Assembly (NCBI GenBank): GCA_009861545.1
Contig: VXME01000138.1
Coordinates: 1-33,276, forward strand
Length of the DNA stretch: 33,276 nucleotides
Source: Acidobacteriota bacterium
Lineage (GTDB): Bacteria > Acidobacteriota > Vicinamibacteria > Vicinamibacterales > UBA8438
Direction: 5' to 3'
Under the pieces are notes generated by a model, which did no database searches, had not been told where the DNA came from, and saw nothing but the letters and a program-made list of their open reading frames with translations. Position 1 is the first letter of the stretch. Each line of letters starts with the position of its first letter. The translations under genes were made by a program, and so were the position numbers. This document shows positions 15,572 through 23,561 of this stretch, one piece after another.

Positions 15572-17059
15572 ATGAACAGACGCGACTTCATCAGAACGTC
15601 GGTGGGCGCCGGGCTTCTCGTATCGGCCTACCCCAGGTCCCTGTTCGCGCGATTCCAGGCGCAGGAACGTCGCGGAACGATGTTCGACAAGATCTGGGAC
15701 GCGCACGTCGTCGCCAACCTCGGCGGCGAGACGGACCTGCTCCAGGTGGACCGCTGCATCGGCGGCAGTCCCACCCAGGTCATGCGGCTGGTCCGGGAAG
15801 GCGTCGAGCTCCGCAATCCCGAGATCTTCTACAGCGTGCCGGACCATACGGTCTCCACCTCGCCGGACCGCTACGACGACCCGTCGCTGGGATGGGGCTG
15901 GCAGCCGTACGAGGAGCTCGCCGACGACATGCGGGAGCTGGGCTTCACCAAGGCCTTCGGCCAGTTCGATCCGCGCTACGGGATCATGCACGTCGTCGGC
16001 CCCGAGACCGGGCTGAGCCAGCCGGGCATGGTGCTCTGCGCGGGCGACAGCCACACCTGCACGCACGGGGCGATGGGACTGATCTCCTGGGGCGGCGAGA
16101 ACTCCGAGAACATCCTGCGCACCGGCACGGTCATCCGGCGCCGTCCGCGGTCCATGCGCGTGAACATCGTGGGCACGCTCGGTCCGGGTATCCGCGCGAA
16201 GGACGTCATCCTGCGTACGATCGCGCAGCTCGGCACGGACTCGGGCACCGGCTACGCGGTGGAGTACGCGGGTCCGGTCGTGCGGGCCCTGTCGCAGGAG
16301 GCCCGCTTCTCGGTCTGCAATCTCGCGGTGGAGATGGCCTCGCCGACGGGCATGGTCAGCCCCGACGACACGACCTACGAGTACCTCGCGGGCCGGGAGT
16401 TCGCCCCCTCGGCGCGCTACTGGGACCAGGCGCTCGCGTTCTGGCGCACCCTGCCCACGAACGACGACGCGGTGTTCGATCGGGAGGAGACGATCGACAT
16501 GACCGGGGTGGAGCCGCAGGTCACCTGGGGCATCAACCCCGAGCACGCCATCGGGATCGGCGAACGGATTCCGGATCCCGACCGGGCGCCCGCGAACAAG
16601 CGGGCCACCTACCGGCAGGCGATCGAGTACAGCCGCCTCACGCCGGGCGAGCCGATCCTGGGGACGCCGATCGACGAGGTGTTCATCGGCTCCTGCGTCG
16701 AGAGCCGGATCAGCGACCTGCGCGCGGCGGCGGCCGTCGTCGAGGGCCGCCGGGTCGCGTCGAACATCACCTCGGCGTGGGTCGTTCCGGGGTCGAACGC
16801 GGTCAAGGCCCAGGCCGAGGCGGAGGGCCTGGACCGCATCTTTACGGATGCGGGCTTCGAATGGCGCGAGTCCGGCTGCTCGAAGTGCTACGGATCGAAC
16901 GGCGACTACGTCGAGCCGGGTCACCGCTGCGTCTCGAACTCGAACCGCAACTACATCGGCCGGCAGGGACGCGACACGAACACGATGCTGGCGAGCACGA
17001 CGACCGTCGCCGCCTCGGCGATCGCCGGTCGCATCGCCGACGTGCGCACGTTTCTGTAG
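15572..17059 (+). CDS. LeuC/aconitase-family large subunit with a Tat-like signal sequence
   Basis: A 495-aa protein. ATG 15572 has GGAGGG (15562-15567) upstream and encodes MNRRDFIRTSVGAGLLVSAY, a typical twin-arginine signal (R3, R4). The normal LeuC start region (MFDKIWDAHVV) begins only at residue 37 (ATG 15680). The body has HVVGPETGLSQPGM, AGDSHTCTHGAMG, GTDSGTGYAVEYAG and SPDDTTYEYL. Fe-S ligands are intact: C375 (FIGSCVESR, against the usual GSCTNGR) and C436/C439 (GCSKCYG), followed by NSNRNYIGRQGRDTN. Family members are 4Fe-4S dehydratases that isomerise hydroxy-acids such as isopropylmalate. Changes such as DRH to DRC near residue 61 and GSCTN to GSCVE suggest a different substrate. 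No other leucine biosynthesis gene is nearby. The location is inferred to be periplasmic if the Tat signal is used. Confidence 0.85.
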   Translation: MNRRDFIRTSVGAGLLVSAYPRSLFARFQAQERRGTMFDKIWDAHVVANLGGETDLLQVDRCIGGSPTQVMRLVREGVELRNPEIFYSVPDHTVSTSPDRYDDPSLGWGWQPYEELADDMRELGFTKAFGQFDPRYGIMHVVGPETGLSQPGMVLCAGDSHTCTHGAMGLISWGGENSENILRTGTVIRRRPRSMRVNIVGTLGPGIRAKDVILRTIAQLGTDSGTGYAVEYAGPVVRALSQEARFSVCNLAVEMASPTGMVSPDDTTYEYLAGREFAPSARYWDQALAFWRTLPTNDDAVFDREETIDMTGVEPQVTWGINPEHAIGIGERIPDPDRAPANKRATYRQAIEYSRLTPGEPILGTPIDEVFIGSCVESRISDLRAAAAVVEGRRVASNITSAWVVPGSNAVKAQAEAEGLDRIFTDAGFEWRESGCSKCYGSNGDYVEPGHRCVSNSNRNYIGRQGRDTNTMLASTTTVAASAIAGRIADVRTFL

Positions 17060-17090
17060 GAGTCGGCGCCGTAGAACGGCGCGGACTCCT
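17058..17090 (+). other. Strong hairpin between large- and small-subunit genes
   Basis: Starting inside the stop codon region, AGGAGTC (17058-17064) pairs with GACTCCT (17084-17090), and GCGCCGT (17066-17072) pairs with ACGGCGC (17076-17082). Only a G-G mismatch (17065/17083) interrupts the stem, and the loop is AGA. The stem has 14 pairs in total. There is no T tract downstream, so full termination is unlikely. It may act as an RNA processing or stability element that sets different expression of the two parts, or as a partial terminator. The remaining gap to 17160 is G-rich and otherwise empty. Confidence 0.6.
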
Positions 17091-17159
17091 GGAGGGTTGG
17101 TTGGGCGCCAGGCGGAGCCGGGAGGCGACGATTGGCGGGCGAGCAGGGGGGCCGGGGCC

Positions 17160-17840
17160 ATGGGACAGAACATAGAGCGTGGCGGGCATAGCTTCGCGGT
17201 GCACGAGGGCCTGGCGGCGCCCTTCCTGTTCGACAACGTGAGTACCGACGTGATCGCGCCGGCCCTGACCAACCTGACCGACGGTCTGGACGCGCCCCGC
17301 GGCGGCCTCGGCTCGAGCCGGGGCGCCACGGCGTTCGCGAACATCCGCTACAACGCGGACGGATCCCCGCGGCGGGACTTCGTCTTCAACCAGGAGGCGT
17401 ACCGGACCGCCTCGATCCTGGTCGTCGGCAAGAACTACGCCACCGGCAGCTCGCGGGTCACCGGGGTCACCCGGCCGCTCGCGGCCTGGGGCGTCAGGGT
17501 CTACATCGGAGAGAGCTTCGGGCCGATCTTCCTGACCAACGCGGTGCAGTACGGCGTGCTGACGGTGGAGCTGCCGCGGGAGACGCTGAACGAGATCGTC
17601 GAGTGGGTCGAGTCGCACCACGGCGTCAGGATGAAGGTGGATCTGGAGCGGCAGTTGATCGAGATGCCGGGTCGTGACCCGATCCCGTTCGAGACCGATC
17701 CCAGGCTGCGGAACAAGCTGCTGAACGGCCTGCACGACCTCGAAGAGATCCAGCCGCACCTTCCGGCGGCCCAGGCGGTGCGGGAGCGGGACCAGCAGGA
17801 GCGCCCCTGGATCTATCAACCCGGTGATGGCCGCCGCTGA
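17160..17840 (+). CDS. LeuD/aconitase-swivel-like small subunit 1
   Basis: A 226-aa protein, close to LeuD length. It shows the family path: FLFDNVSTDVIAP (normally NVDTDQIIP), ANIRYNADGSPRRDFVFN, an ILVVGKNYATGSSRVTG loop, and IGESFGPIFLTNAVQYGVLTVEL (normally APSFADIF-NN-GLLPV). The loop keeps S97, S98 and R99, the equivalents of the catalytic serine and substrate arginine of aconitases, but replaces the usual Glu-His after the arginine with Val-Thr. No signal peptide is seen. The C-terminus ends in a basic RERDQQERPWIY segment shared with the next gene. The ATG at 17160 has only a poor G-rich ribosome binding site. It probably forms a complex with the LeuC-like subunit; its substrate is unknown. 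Confidence 0.82.
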   Translation: MGQNIERGGHSFAVHEGLAAPFLFDNVSTDVIAPALTNLTDGLDAPRGGLGSSRGATAFANIRYNADGSPRRDFVFNQEAYRTASILVVGKNYATGSSRVTGVTRPLAAWGVRVYIGESFGPIFLTNAVQYGVLTVELPRETLNEIVEWVESHHGVRMKVDLERQLIEMPGRDPIPFETDPRLRNKLLNGLHDLEEIQPHLPAAQAVRERDQQERPWIYQPGDGRR

Positions 17841-18555
17841 GGTCCCTGCCGCCATGTCCAGGCCTGCACCGCGATTCGTGCGCCATACCGGCATCGCGGC
17901 GCCCTTCCGGCAGCCGGATCTCGAGAGCGAGCTCATCGCCCCGGTCGGTGAGGAGCTTCGGGATCTCCACGCAGTGCACCTGGATCCGGGCGACGTACCT
18001 CTCGACGCTCACCGGCACGACGGTTCCTGGACCGGCCGGCATGCGTTTCCTGGCTTCCGGTACCGGCCCGACGGCACGGAGGATCCGGACTTCGTCCTCA
18101 ATCACGAACCCTATCGCGAGGCCTCCATCCTGCTTGCCGGACGGAACTTCGGGCAGGGCAGCCAGCAGGCGTATGCGGTCATCCGGCTCCGGCAGTGTGG
18201 GATGCGCGTGGTCATCGCCCCGAGCTTCGGGCCGGTGTTCCATGACGACTGCTTCGACTTCGGTCTCCTCCCGGTTACGCTGGACGAGCAGGTGGTGCAA
18301 GCGCTCACGGATCGCGTCCGGGCGAATCCCGGGATCGAGATGACGGTCGACCTGGAGAGACAGGTGGTCGAGCGTCCGGGCATGGCGACCGCTCCCTTCC
18401 GGATCGACTCGCGACGGCGCGAGAGCCTGCTCCAAGGCGTGGACACTACGCTGCTGGAACGGTTTCGGCACGACGCGAACGCCGAGGAGATGCGGGAGAG
18501 GGATCGGCGTCGCCGCCCCTGGATCTACGACGACCCCGACCGTCGCGAGCCGTGA
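17827..18555 (+). CDS. LeuD/aconitase-swivel-like small subunit 2
   Basis: A 242-aa protein from ATG 17827; ATG 17854 (MSRPAPRFVRHTG) is an alternative start giving a more usual length. It overlaps the end of subunit 1 by 14 bases, implying coupled translation. LeuD features are FRYRPDGTEDPDFVLNHEPY, ILLAGRNFGQGSQQAYAV and IAPSFGPVFHDDCFDFGLLPVTL, the last being closer to true LeuD than in subunit 1. The key loop, however, reads GSQQAYA instead of GSSREHA. S112 remains, but the second serine, arginine, glutamate and histidine are lost. The C-terminus (MRERDRRRRPWIYDD) matches subunit 1, so the two are tandem paralogues. It may have a structural or modified-substrate role in a three-protein complex. 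Confidence 0.8.
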   Translation: MAAAEVPAAMSRPAPRFVRHTGIAAPFRQPDLESELIAPVGEELRDLHAVHLDPGDVPLDAHRHDGSWTGRHAFPGFRYRPDGTEDPDFVLNHEPYREASILLAGRNFGQGSQQAYAVIRLRQCGMRVVIAPSFGPVFHDDCFDFGLLPVTLDEQVVQALTDRVRANPGIEMTVDLERQVVERPGMATAPFRIDSRRRESLLQGVDTTLLERFRHDANAEEMRERDRRRRPWIYDDPDRREP

Positions 18556-18580
18556 GGGTGCGCCGGTTATCCGAACGACT

Positions 18581-18814
18581 TCATTCGGCCGGGTCTGGTG
18601 CTGGAAGGTGGAGCCGCTCCAGAGTGGCGAGGCGCTGGCCTACCTTTCCGAACTCGATCTCGACGGCCCGCAGCCGATCATCGAGACGCCGAAGATCGTT
18701 TCGGACCTCGGCGACGTCGCTCCGCAGGCCGGCGAACAGAGTGACGACGACCGCGATCACCGCCACGGTCGACCCGACGATCGCCGCCAACAACGCCTTC
18801 GTGTCGCTACTCAC
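18581..18814 (-). CDS. Small single-pass membrane protein with coiled coil
   Basis: A 77-aa protein starting at GTG 18814. It has a short polar N-terminus, one strong membrane helix (residues 8-28, LLAAIVGSTVAVIAVVVTLF), then a heptad-like coiled coil (about 31-70: VAEVRNDLRRLDDRLRAVEI). A Pro-rich tail ends the protein. Small proteins of this plan are common and mostly uncharacterised; some resemble phage holin-associated or DUF1640-type proteins, but I cannot assign one. Strong hydrophobic and heptad patterns in a GC-rich region support it being real. It is convergent with the second LeuD-like gene (25-base gap). Confidence 0.6.
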   Translation of the reverse strand: MSSDTKALLAAIVGSTVAVIAVVVTLFAGLRSDVAEVRNDLRRLDDRLRAVEIEFGKVGQRLATLERLHLPAPDPAE

Positions 18815-18888
18815 TACACTTGGAGCGTAGCACGTTCACGCGGCGAATCGTCTCGGTAGACGTAGCCCCCGCTTGCCCGAACAGCATG

Positions 18889-19341
18889 CTATTTCGGCGT
18901 GCCCGACGAGACCGTCGATCGGATGCGGTAGCCGGTCTGCGGGTCGCCCTCACGATACGTCGCGTGACACGCGTCGCAGGCGCGAGTGACATCTCCGAGG
19001 ACCGCGGCCACTGCCGCGACATCGACCGTTGTCGCCGACAGGGCCTCGTCGAGCGCGTCCAGTGCGGCCACGGCCTCCCGGTTCATCCGCACGGCGTCGC
19101 GTTGCCCGTCGGTCTCCCACTCGGGTCGGGTGGAGGCAAGCACCTGTCGTGCGAGCGCCAGGGGCGTCTTGGCCTCGACGTACGACGCCGACCCGAGGGC
19201 CTCCTCCACGCCTTCGAGGGCGGCGCCGATGGTCTTCATCGCGCGGTCGAACTCCTCGGGGCCTACCACCTTCTGCGCGGCCGCGAGGGTCCCCGTTCCG
19301 ACCACGATCGCGACCGTCCACCCTGCCAGGCTACGTGTCAT
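18889..19341 (-). CDS. Exported cytochrome c-prime-like monoheme protein
   Basis: A 150-aa protein from ATG 19341, with GAGG-type ribosome binding sequence upstream (complement of 19342-19349). The signal peptide covers residues 1-22 (LAGWTVAIVVGTGTLAAAQ). The mature part is helical with one heme c site near the C-terminus, C122-D-A-C125-H126 followed by ATYR. This position and the CxxCHxxYR ending are typical of the cytochrome c-prime four-helix family. Such proteins handle NO or act as periplasmic electron carriers; the role here is not determinable. The gene starts 41 bases after the end of the ankyrin gene on the same strand and may be co-transcribed with it. A longer open frame reading through from 20931 is a shadow of the ankyrin gene. 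Confidence 0.8.
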   Translation of the reverse strand: MTRSLAGWTVAIVVGTGTLAAAQKVVGPEEFDRAMKTIGAALEGVEEALGSASYVEAKTPLALARQVLASTRPEWETDGQRDAVRMNREAVAALDALDEALSATTVDVAAVAAVLGDVTRACDACHATYREGDPQTGYRIRSTVSSGTPK

Positions 19342-19382
19342 TCGACCTCGTGGATCATCGATCGCGCATCCGGCGCGGCCGT

Positions 19383-20963
19383 CTACCGGGGCGCCACCAG
19401 CCCTCGCAGGCGCTCGTGGATGGTCCCCGGGATTCCCAGGCGGGTATTGGCTCCGAGCTCCGCGAGCAGGGCCGCCGTCTCCGGCCACGCCTGGTAGTGG
19501 AACGACTGCTTGGCGCCCTCGGCGAGGCGGAACGCCGTCCGGCCCCGCCAGTCGCGCGCGTCGATGTCGGCGCCGCGCTCCACGAGCAGTCGGATCACCT
19601 CGTTGAGGCCGCTGAAGGCGGCGCAGTGCAACGCCGTGAAGTCGCCCTCGTTGGTGGCGTTCACGTCCATGCCGGCCTCGATGAGAATCCCGATGGCCTC
19701 CTCCGCCATGGGCTGGCGGGCTGCCCGCGGCGTGTTCGTCCAGTGCCCCCACCGCCCGCAACCGGCCGCGGCCATCATCGGCGTGGTGCCGTCGTTCGAC
19801 GTGATCTCGGGCCGGGCGCTCGCTCTTAGCAGGCGGCGCAGGACGTCGCCGGTGGAGCTGTGCGTGCTCCACCCGTTGCGCATCCGGCCCGGGCCGGGGT
19901 TGGTCGCGAACGCCGCCACCCACAGCGGCGTGGCCCCGGCCACGTCTCCGGTGCCCGTCGCGAACGTGTCGTAGGCGCCATTGCGGACGAACCCCTGCTC
20001 GGTCACGTCCGAGGCGGTCATGCGCGCGTTGGGGTCGGCGCCGCGGGCCAGCAGGGCGTCGACCAGCGCCAGCCGCTCCCGGAGCGGGAGCCGGCCGGCC
20101 CGCGCGCCCGCGCCGCCGTGCTTGCGGTTCCATGCCTTCAGCCACGTGCGGACAGGGCCGGCGGCGGCGTGCAGCGCCGTGACGCCGTCGACCGCCCCGT
20201 TCGGATCGGCGCCCCGCTCCAGCAGAAAGTGGGCGAATGCGACCTGCCCGACGATGACCGCGTAGGCCAGCGGATGCGCCCCGTCCGAACCGGTCTCGTC
20301 CACGCCGGCCCCCGCGGCGAGCAACAGCTCGGCCGTCTCGATGTCGCCGTTGCGGGCGGCGGCGATCAGCGGCGAGAACGCCTGCCCTGGTCGGGGATGC
20401 ACGTCGGCGCCCCGCTCGACGAGCGCGCGGACGATGTCGAGGTGGCGCCCGGCCACCGCCCACATCAGCGCCGTTTCGTGGGTGGCGGCGGTGGCGGCGT
20501 CGACGCCGGCCCCGCCGGAGAGCAGCGCCCGCACGACCTCGAGGCTGCCGGTGCGCGCGGCGGTCATCAGCGGCGTCAGGCCGTTCGACTGGGCCGCGTT
20601 CGGATTCGCCCCGGCGGCGAGAAGCCGCTCGACCATCGACGCGCTCGCGTTCTCGCAAGCCCGGGCGAGCGGCGTCACGCCGTGATCGTCCGCGGCATTC
20701 ACGTCGGCGCCGGCGTCGAGGAGCAGCTCGACCGCCTCGCCGTCGTCCCAGTGGGCCGCCCACAGCAGCGCCGTCGCGCCATCGGCCCGCGCGGCGTTCA
20801 CGTCGAGATCCTCGTCGGCGAGCAGCCCGCGCAGGCCGGCGGTGTCGCGCTCCGCCATCGCCTCCACGAGGCGCAGGTCCGGCTCGGCAGCCGCCGCGCT
20901 GCCGACCGCTGCCGCGAGGAGGACGAAACACAGGCTGGCGAGACCCTTCGTCAGGACGCGCAT
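19383..20963 (-). CDS. Exported ankyrin-repeat protein
   Basis: A 526-aa protein. ATG 20963 lies five bases after GGGAGGAG (complement of 20968-20975) and opens a signal peptide (MRVLTKGLASLCFVLLAAAV, cleavage near SAAAAEP). The mature part consists of about eleven ankyrin repeats, seen as GATALLWAAHWDDGEAVELL, GVTPLARACENASASMVERL, GLTPLMTAARTGSLEVVRAL and so on, with GADVNA-type turns between them. The middle (about 300-400) has longer, irregular linkers. Ankyrin repeats bind other proteins. An exported ankyrin protein with a periplasmic cytochrome next to it recalls the bacterial pattern in which ankyrin proteins accompany periplasmic redox enzymes, but the partner is not known. Confidence 0.88.
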   Translation of the reverse strand: MRVLTKGLASLCFVLLAAAVGSAAAAEPDLRLVEAMAERDTAGLRGLLADEDLDVNAARADGATALLWAAHWDDGEAVELLLDAGADVNAADDHGVTPLARACENASASMVERLLAAGANPNAAQSNGLTPLMTAARTGSLEVVRALLSGGAGVDAATAATHETALMWAVAGRHLDIVRALVERGADVHPRPGQAFSPLIAAARNGDIETAELLLAAGAGVDETGSDGAHPLAYAVIVGQVAFAHFLLERGADPNGAVDGVTALHAAAGPVRTWLKAWNRKHGGAGARAGRLPLRERLALVDALLARGADPNARMTASDVTEQGFVRNGAYDTFATGTGDVAGATPLWVAAFATNPGPGRMRNGWSTHSSTGDVLRRLLRASARPEITSNDGTTPMMAAAGCGRWGHWTNTPRAARQPMAEEAIGILIEAGMDVNATNEGDFTALHCAAFSGLNEVIRLLVERGADIDARDWRGRTAFRLAEGAKQSFHYQAWPETAALLAELGANTRLGIPGTIHERLRGLVAPR

Positions 20964-21119
20964 TCTGCTCCTCCCGCGTTCGGTTCCGTGCGAATGTCGA
21001 TTCCGGCGACTCGCCACCACGTCGGGAACATCCTAGCTTTCTTGCGTGGGGGCGGCAAAGGTGATAGGTAGAGCGCAGGGCGTGGGTGGGCGCCCGCGGG
21101 AGACCCGGGGCTGCATACT

Positions 21120-23561
21120 ATGTCCACGATGAGAGTGCTTGGCGCGGCATGCTTGGCGGGGATTGTGATGGTGGTGGCGGCGCCGCAGCACGCCGCCGCC
21201 GGGACAGAGGCGCCGTCACGCGCGCTGCTCGACCGGTACTGCGTCACCTGTCACAACGAACGGCTGCAGACGGCCGGTGTGATGTTCGACCGGGTCGACA
21301 TCGACCGCGCCGATCTGCACCGTGAGCTCTTCGAGAAGGTCGCCCGCAAGCTCCGTAGCGGGCAGATGCCGCCGCCGGGCCGCCCGCGGCCGGAGCCGGC
21401 GGCGGTCGACGCCTTCGTGACGGCGCTCGAGGCGGAGCTCGACCGGGTAGGCGCGGCGGCGCCCGACCCGGGGCGCGTGGCGTCGCACCGCCTGAATCGA
21501 ACCGAGTACGTCAACGCCGTGCGCGACCTGCTCGATCTGGAGATAGACGGGGAGGCGCTGCTCCCGAGCGACATGGCGGGCTTCGGCTTCGACAACAACG
21601 CCGACGTGCTCGCGATGACCCCGGCGTTGATGGATCGCTACATCACCGCGGCCACCAAGGTCAGTCGCCTCGCGGTCGGCACGCTGGAGAATCGCCCGGC
21701 GATCAGCACGTACAGGCTGCCGAACGCGGCGCGGCAGGAAGCCCGGATGGGCGAGGACCTGCCGTTCGCGACGCACGGCGGCCTGGCGGCGCGCCATGCG
21801 TTCTCGCTCGACGGCGACTACGTCTTCCGGATTCGGTTGCAGCGGAGCGATATCGGGGGGACGATCCGCGGCAACATCGCGGAGCGCGAGTACCACATCG
21901 AGCTGCGCGTCGACCACGCGCTCGTCGAGCGCCTCACGGTGGGCGGCGCGTTCGCGGGGCAGGTCCGGTACACCTTGTCGGGAGGCGGCATCGCGCCGCC
22001 GGACGACGATGTCGTGCACCAGCAGGTCGCGCTCTACAACCAGACGGCCGACGAGGGTCTGGAGGTGCGCCTGCCCGTCAGGGCCGGCACGCGGCTCGTG
22101 TCGGCGGCGTTCACCGACACGGCCCCCTCCGCGTCGGCCGGCGTGGGCGACAACGTGGTGGCCGGCATCGCGTCGCTCGAGATCCATGGTCCGTACGGCG
22201 GGAAGGTCCCCGAAGAGACGCCGAGCCGCCGGCGCGTTCTCGTGTGCCGGCCGAGCGGTGCCCACGACGAGGAGCCGTGCGCGAGGAGCATCATGGGCAC
22301 GCTGGCCCGGCGGGCATACCGCCGCCCGGTCACCGACGTCGACCTCGCACCGCTGATGGAGATCTTCGAGATCGGGCGCAGAGCCGGGGGCTTCGAGACC
22401 GGCATCGCGCGAGCCCTGGAAGCGCTCCTGACCATGCCGGCGTTTCTCATGCGCGCCGAGGTCGATCCGGTAGGCGCTCCCGCCGGGACCATCTACCCAC
22501 TAAGCGACGTGGAGCTGGCGTCGCGCCTGGCGTTCTTCCTGTGGCGGAGCATTCCGGACGAAGAGCTGCTGGATGCGGCCGTCCGCGGCCGACTGCGCGA
22601 TCCGGTCGTGCTGGAACGGCAGACGCGCCGGATGCTGGCGGATCGGCGGGCCGCCCGCTGGATGGGCGACTTCCTCGGGCAGTGGCTGCAGGTGCGCAAC
22701 CTGCGGACCATGGTGCCGGATCCGGTGCGCTTCCCCGGTTACGACAGCACCCTGCGCGACGCGTTGATGAAGGAAACCGAGCTGTTCTTCGAGAGTCAGG
22801 TGCGTGAGGATCGCAGCGTGCTGGACCTGTTGCGCGCCGAATACACCTTCCTCAACGCCCGGCTCGCCGAGCACTACGGCATCGAGGGCGTCCATGGCAG
22901 CCACTTCCGGCGCATGCCGGTCGCCGATCCGGCGCGGGCTGGGCTCCTGGGGCACGGGAGCGTCCTGACGGCGACCTCGTATGCGGACCGGACGTCGGTG
23001 GTGCTCAGGGGCAAGTGGGTGCTCGAAACGCTGCTCGGCTCGCCGCCGCCGCCGCCACCGGCCAACGTGCCGCCGCTTCCGGAAAACGACGGCAAGAGCG
23101 AGCCGGCATCGCTGCGGGAGAGGATGGAGCAGCATCGAGCGAACCCGGTGTGTGCGACCTGCCACGCCAACATGGATCCGCTGGGCTTCGCGCTGGAGAA
23201 CTTCGACGCGATCGGGAGGTGGCGCGAGCGCGACGAGGGCGCGCCGATCGACTCCGCGATTACGTGGAGAGATACGTCGATCGACAGCCCGAAGACGTTC
23301 CGCGAAGCGTTGTTGCGACAGGGCGAGGACGAGCTCCTGCGCACGATCGCGGAAAAGCTGCTGACCTACGCCCTCGGTCGCGGCGTCGACTATCTGGATG
23401 CGCCCACGGTGCGCCAGATCGTGCGGGAAGCGGCGCGCGACGACCATCGCTGGTCGTCGTTCGTCCTCGGCATCGTGCGGAGCGCCCCGTTCCAGCAGCG
23501 GATCGTGCGGGACTCGGAGCCGGAAGAGCGTGTTGCCGCCCACGTCGGGGGCGGACAGTAG
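21120..23561 (+). CDS. Secreted multidomain cytochrome c-like protein (DUF1587/1592/1588/1585 type)
   Basis: An 813-aa protein. A signal peptide (MRVLGAACLAGIVMVVAAP) starts at residue 4, so ATG 21129 is an alternative start. A heme c site is C41-V-T-C44-H45, followed by GVMFDRVDID. Then come the domains typical of this planctomycete/acidobacterial family: HRLNRTEYVNAVRDLLDLE (DUF1587), a beta-rich insert around 220-370, RRAYRRPVTDVDL to FFLWRSIPDEELL (DUF1592/1595), a Pro run then C678-A-T-C681-H682-ANMDPLGFALENFDAIG (DUF1588), and LLTYALGRGVDYLDAPTVRQI (DUF1585). Function is unproven; proteins of this kind pair with DUF1552 partners in putative outer-surface redox or polymer-degrading systems, as here. 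Its last codons lie in an exact direct repeat. Confidence 0.9.
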   Translation: MSTMRVLGAACLAGIVMVVAAPQHAAAGTEAPSRALLDRYCVTCHNERLQTAGVMFDRVDIDRADLHRELFEKVARKLRSGQMPPPGRPRPEPAAVDAFVTALEAELDRVGAAAPDPGRVASHRLNRTEYVNAVRDLLDLEIDGEALLPSDMAGFGFDNNADVLAMTPALMDRYITAATKVSRLAVGTLENRPAISTYRLPNAARQEARMGEDLPFATHGGLAARHAFSLDGDYVFRIRLQRSDIGGTIRGNIAEREYHIELRVDHALVERLTVGGAFAGQVRYTLSGGGIAPPDDDVVHQQVALYNQTADEGLEVRLPVRAGTRLVSAAFTDTAPSASAGVGDNVVAGIASLEIHGPYGGKVPEETPSRRRVLVCRPSGAHDEEPCARSIMGTLARRAYRRPVTDVDLAPLMEIFEIGRRAGGFETGIARALEALLTMPAFLMRAEVDPVGAPAGTIYPLSDVELASRLAFFLWRSIPDEELLDAAVRGRLRDPVVLERQTRRMLADRRAARWMGDFLGQWLQVRNLRTMVPDPVRFPGYDSTLRDALMKETELFFESQVREDRSVLDLLRAEYTFLNARLAEHYGIEGVHGSHFRRMPVADPARAGLLGHGSVLTATSYADRTSVVLRGKWVLETLLGSPPPPPPANVPPLPENDGKSEPASLRERMEQHRANPVCATCHANMDPLGFALENFDAIGRWRERDEGAPIDSAITWRDTSIDSPKTFREALLRQGEDELLRTIAEKLLTYALGRGVDYLDAPTVRQIVREAARDDHRWSSFVLGIVRSAPFQQRIVRDSEPEERVAAHVGGGQ

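Noticed and set aside
14759-17344. An 861-codon open frame on the minus strand
   Set aside because: It lies antisense to the LeuC-like gene and out of frame with the LPMO-like gene, has Arg/Ala/Pro-rich shadow composition, and shows no domain. High GC removes stop codons.
15572-18555. Ordinary leucine biosynthesis leuCD operon
   Set aside because: The Tat-like leader, altered GSCTN and GSSREHA motifs, duplicated small subunit and lack of leuA/leuB argue against it.
18889-20931. Apparent 680-residue fusion ending in a cytochrome
   Set aside because: Only the last 150 codons are coding (cytochrome c-prime-like); the rest is the wrong frame of the ankyrin gene.
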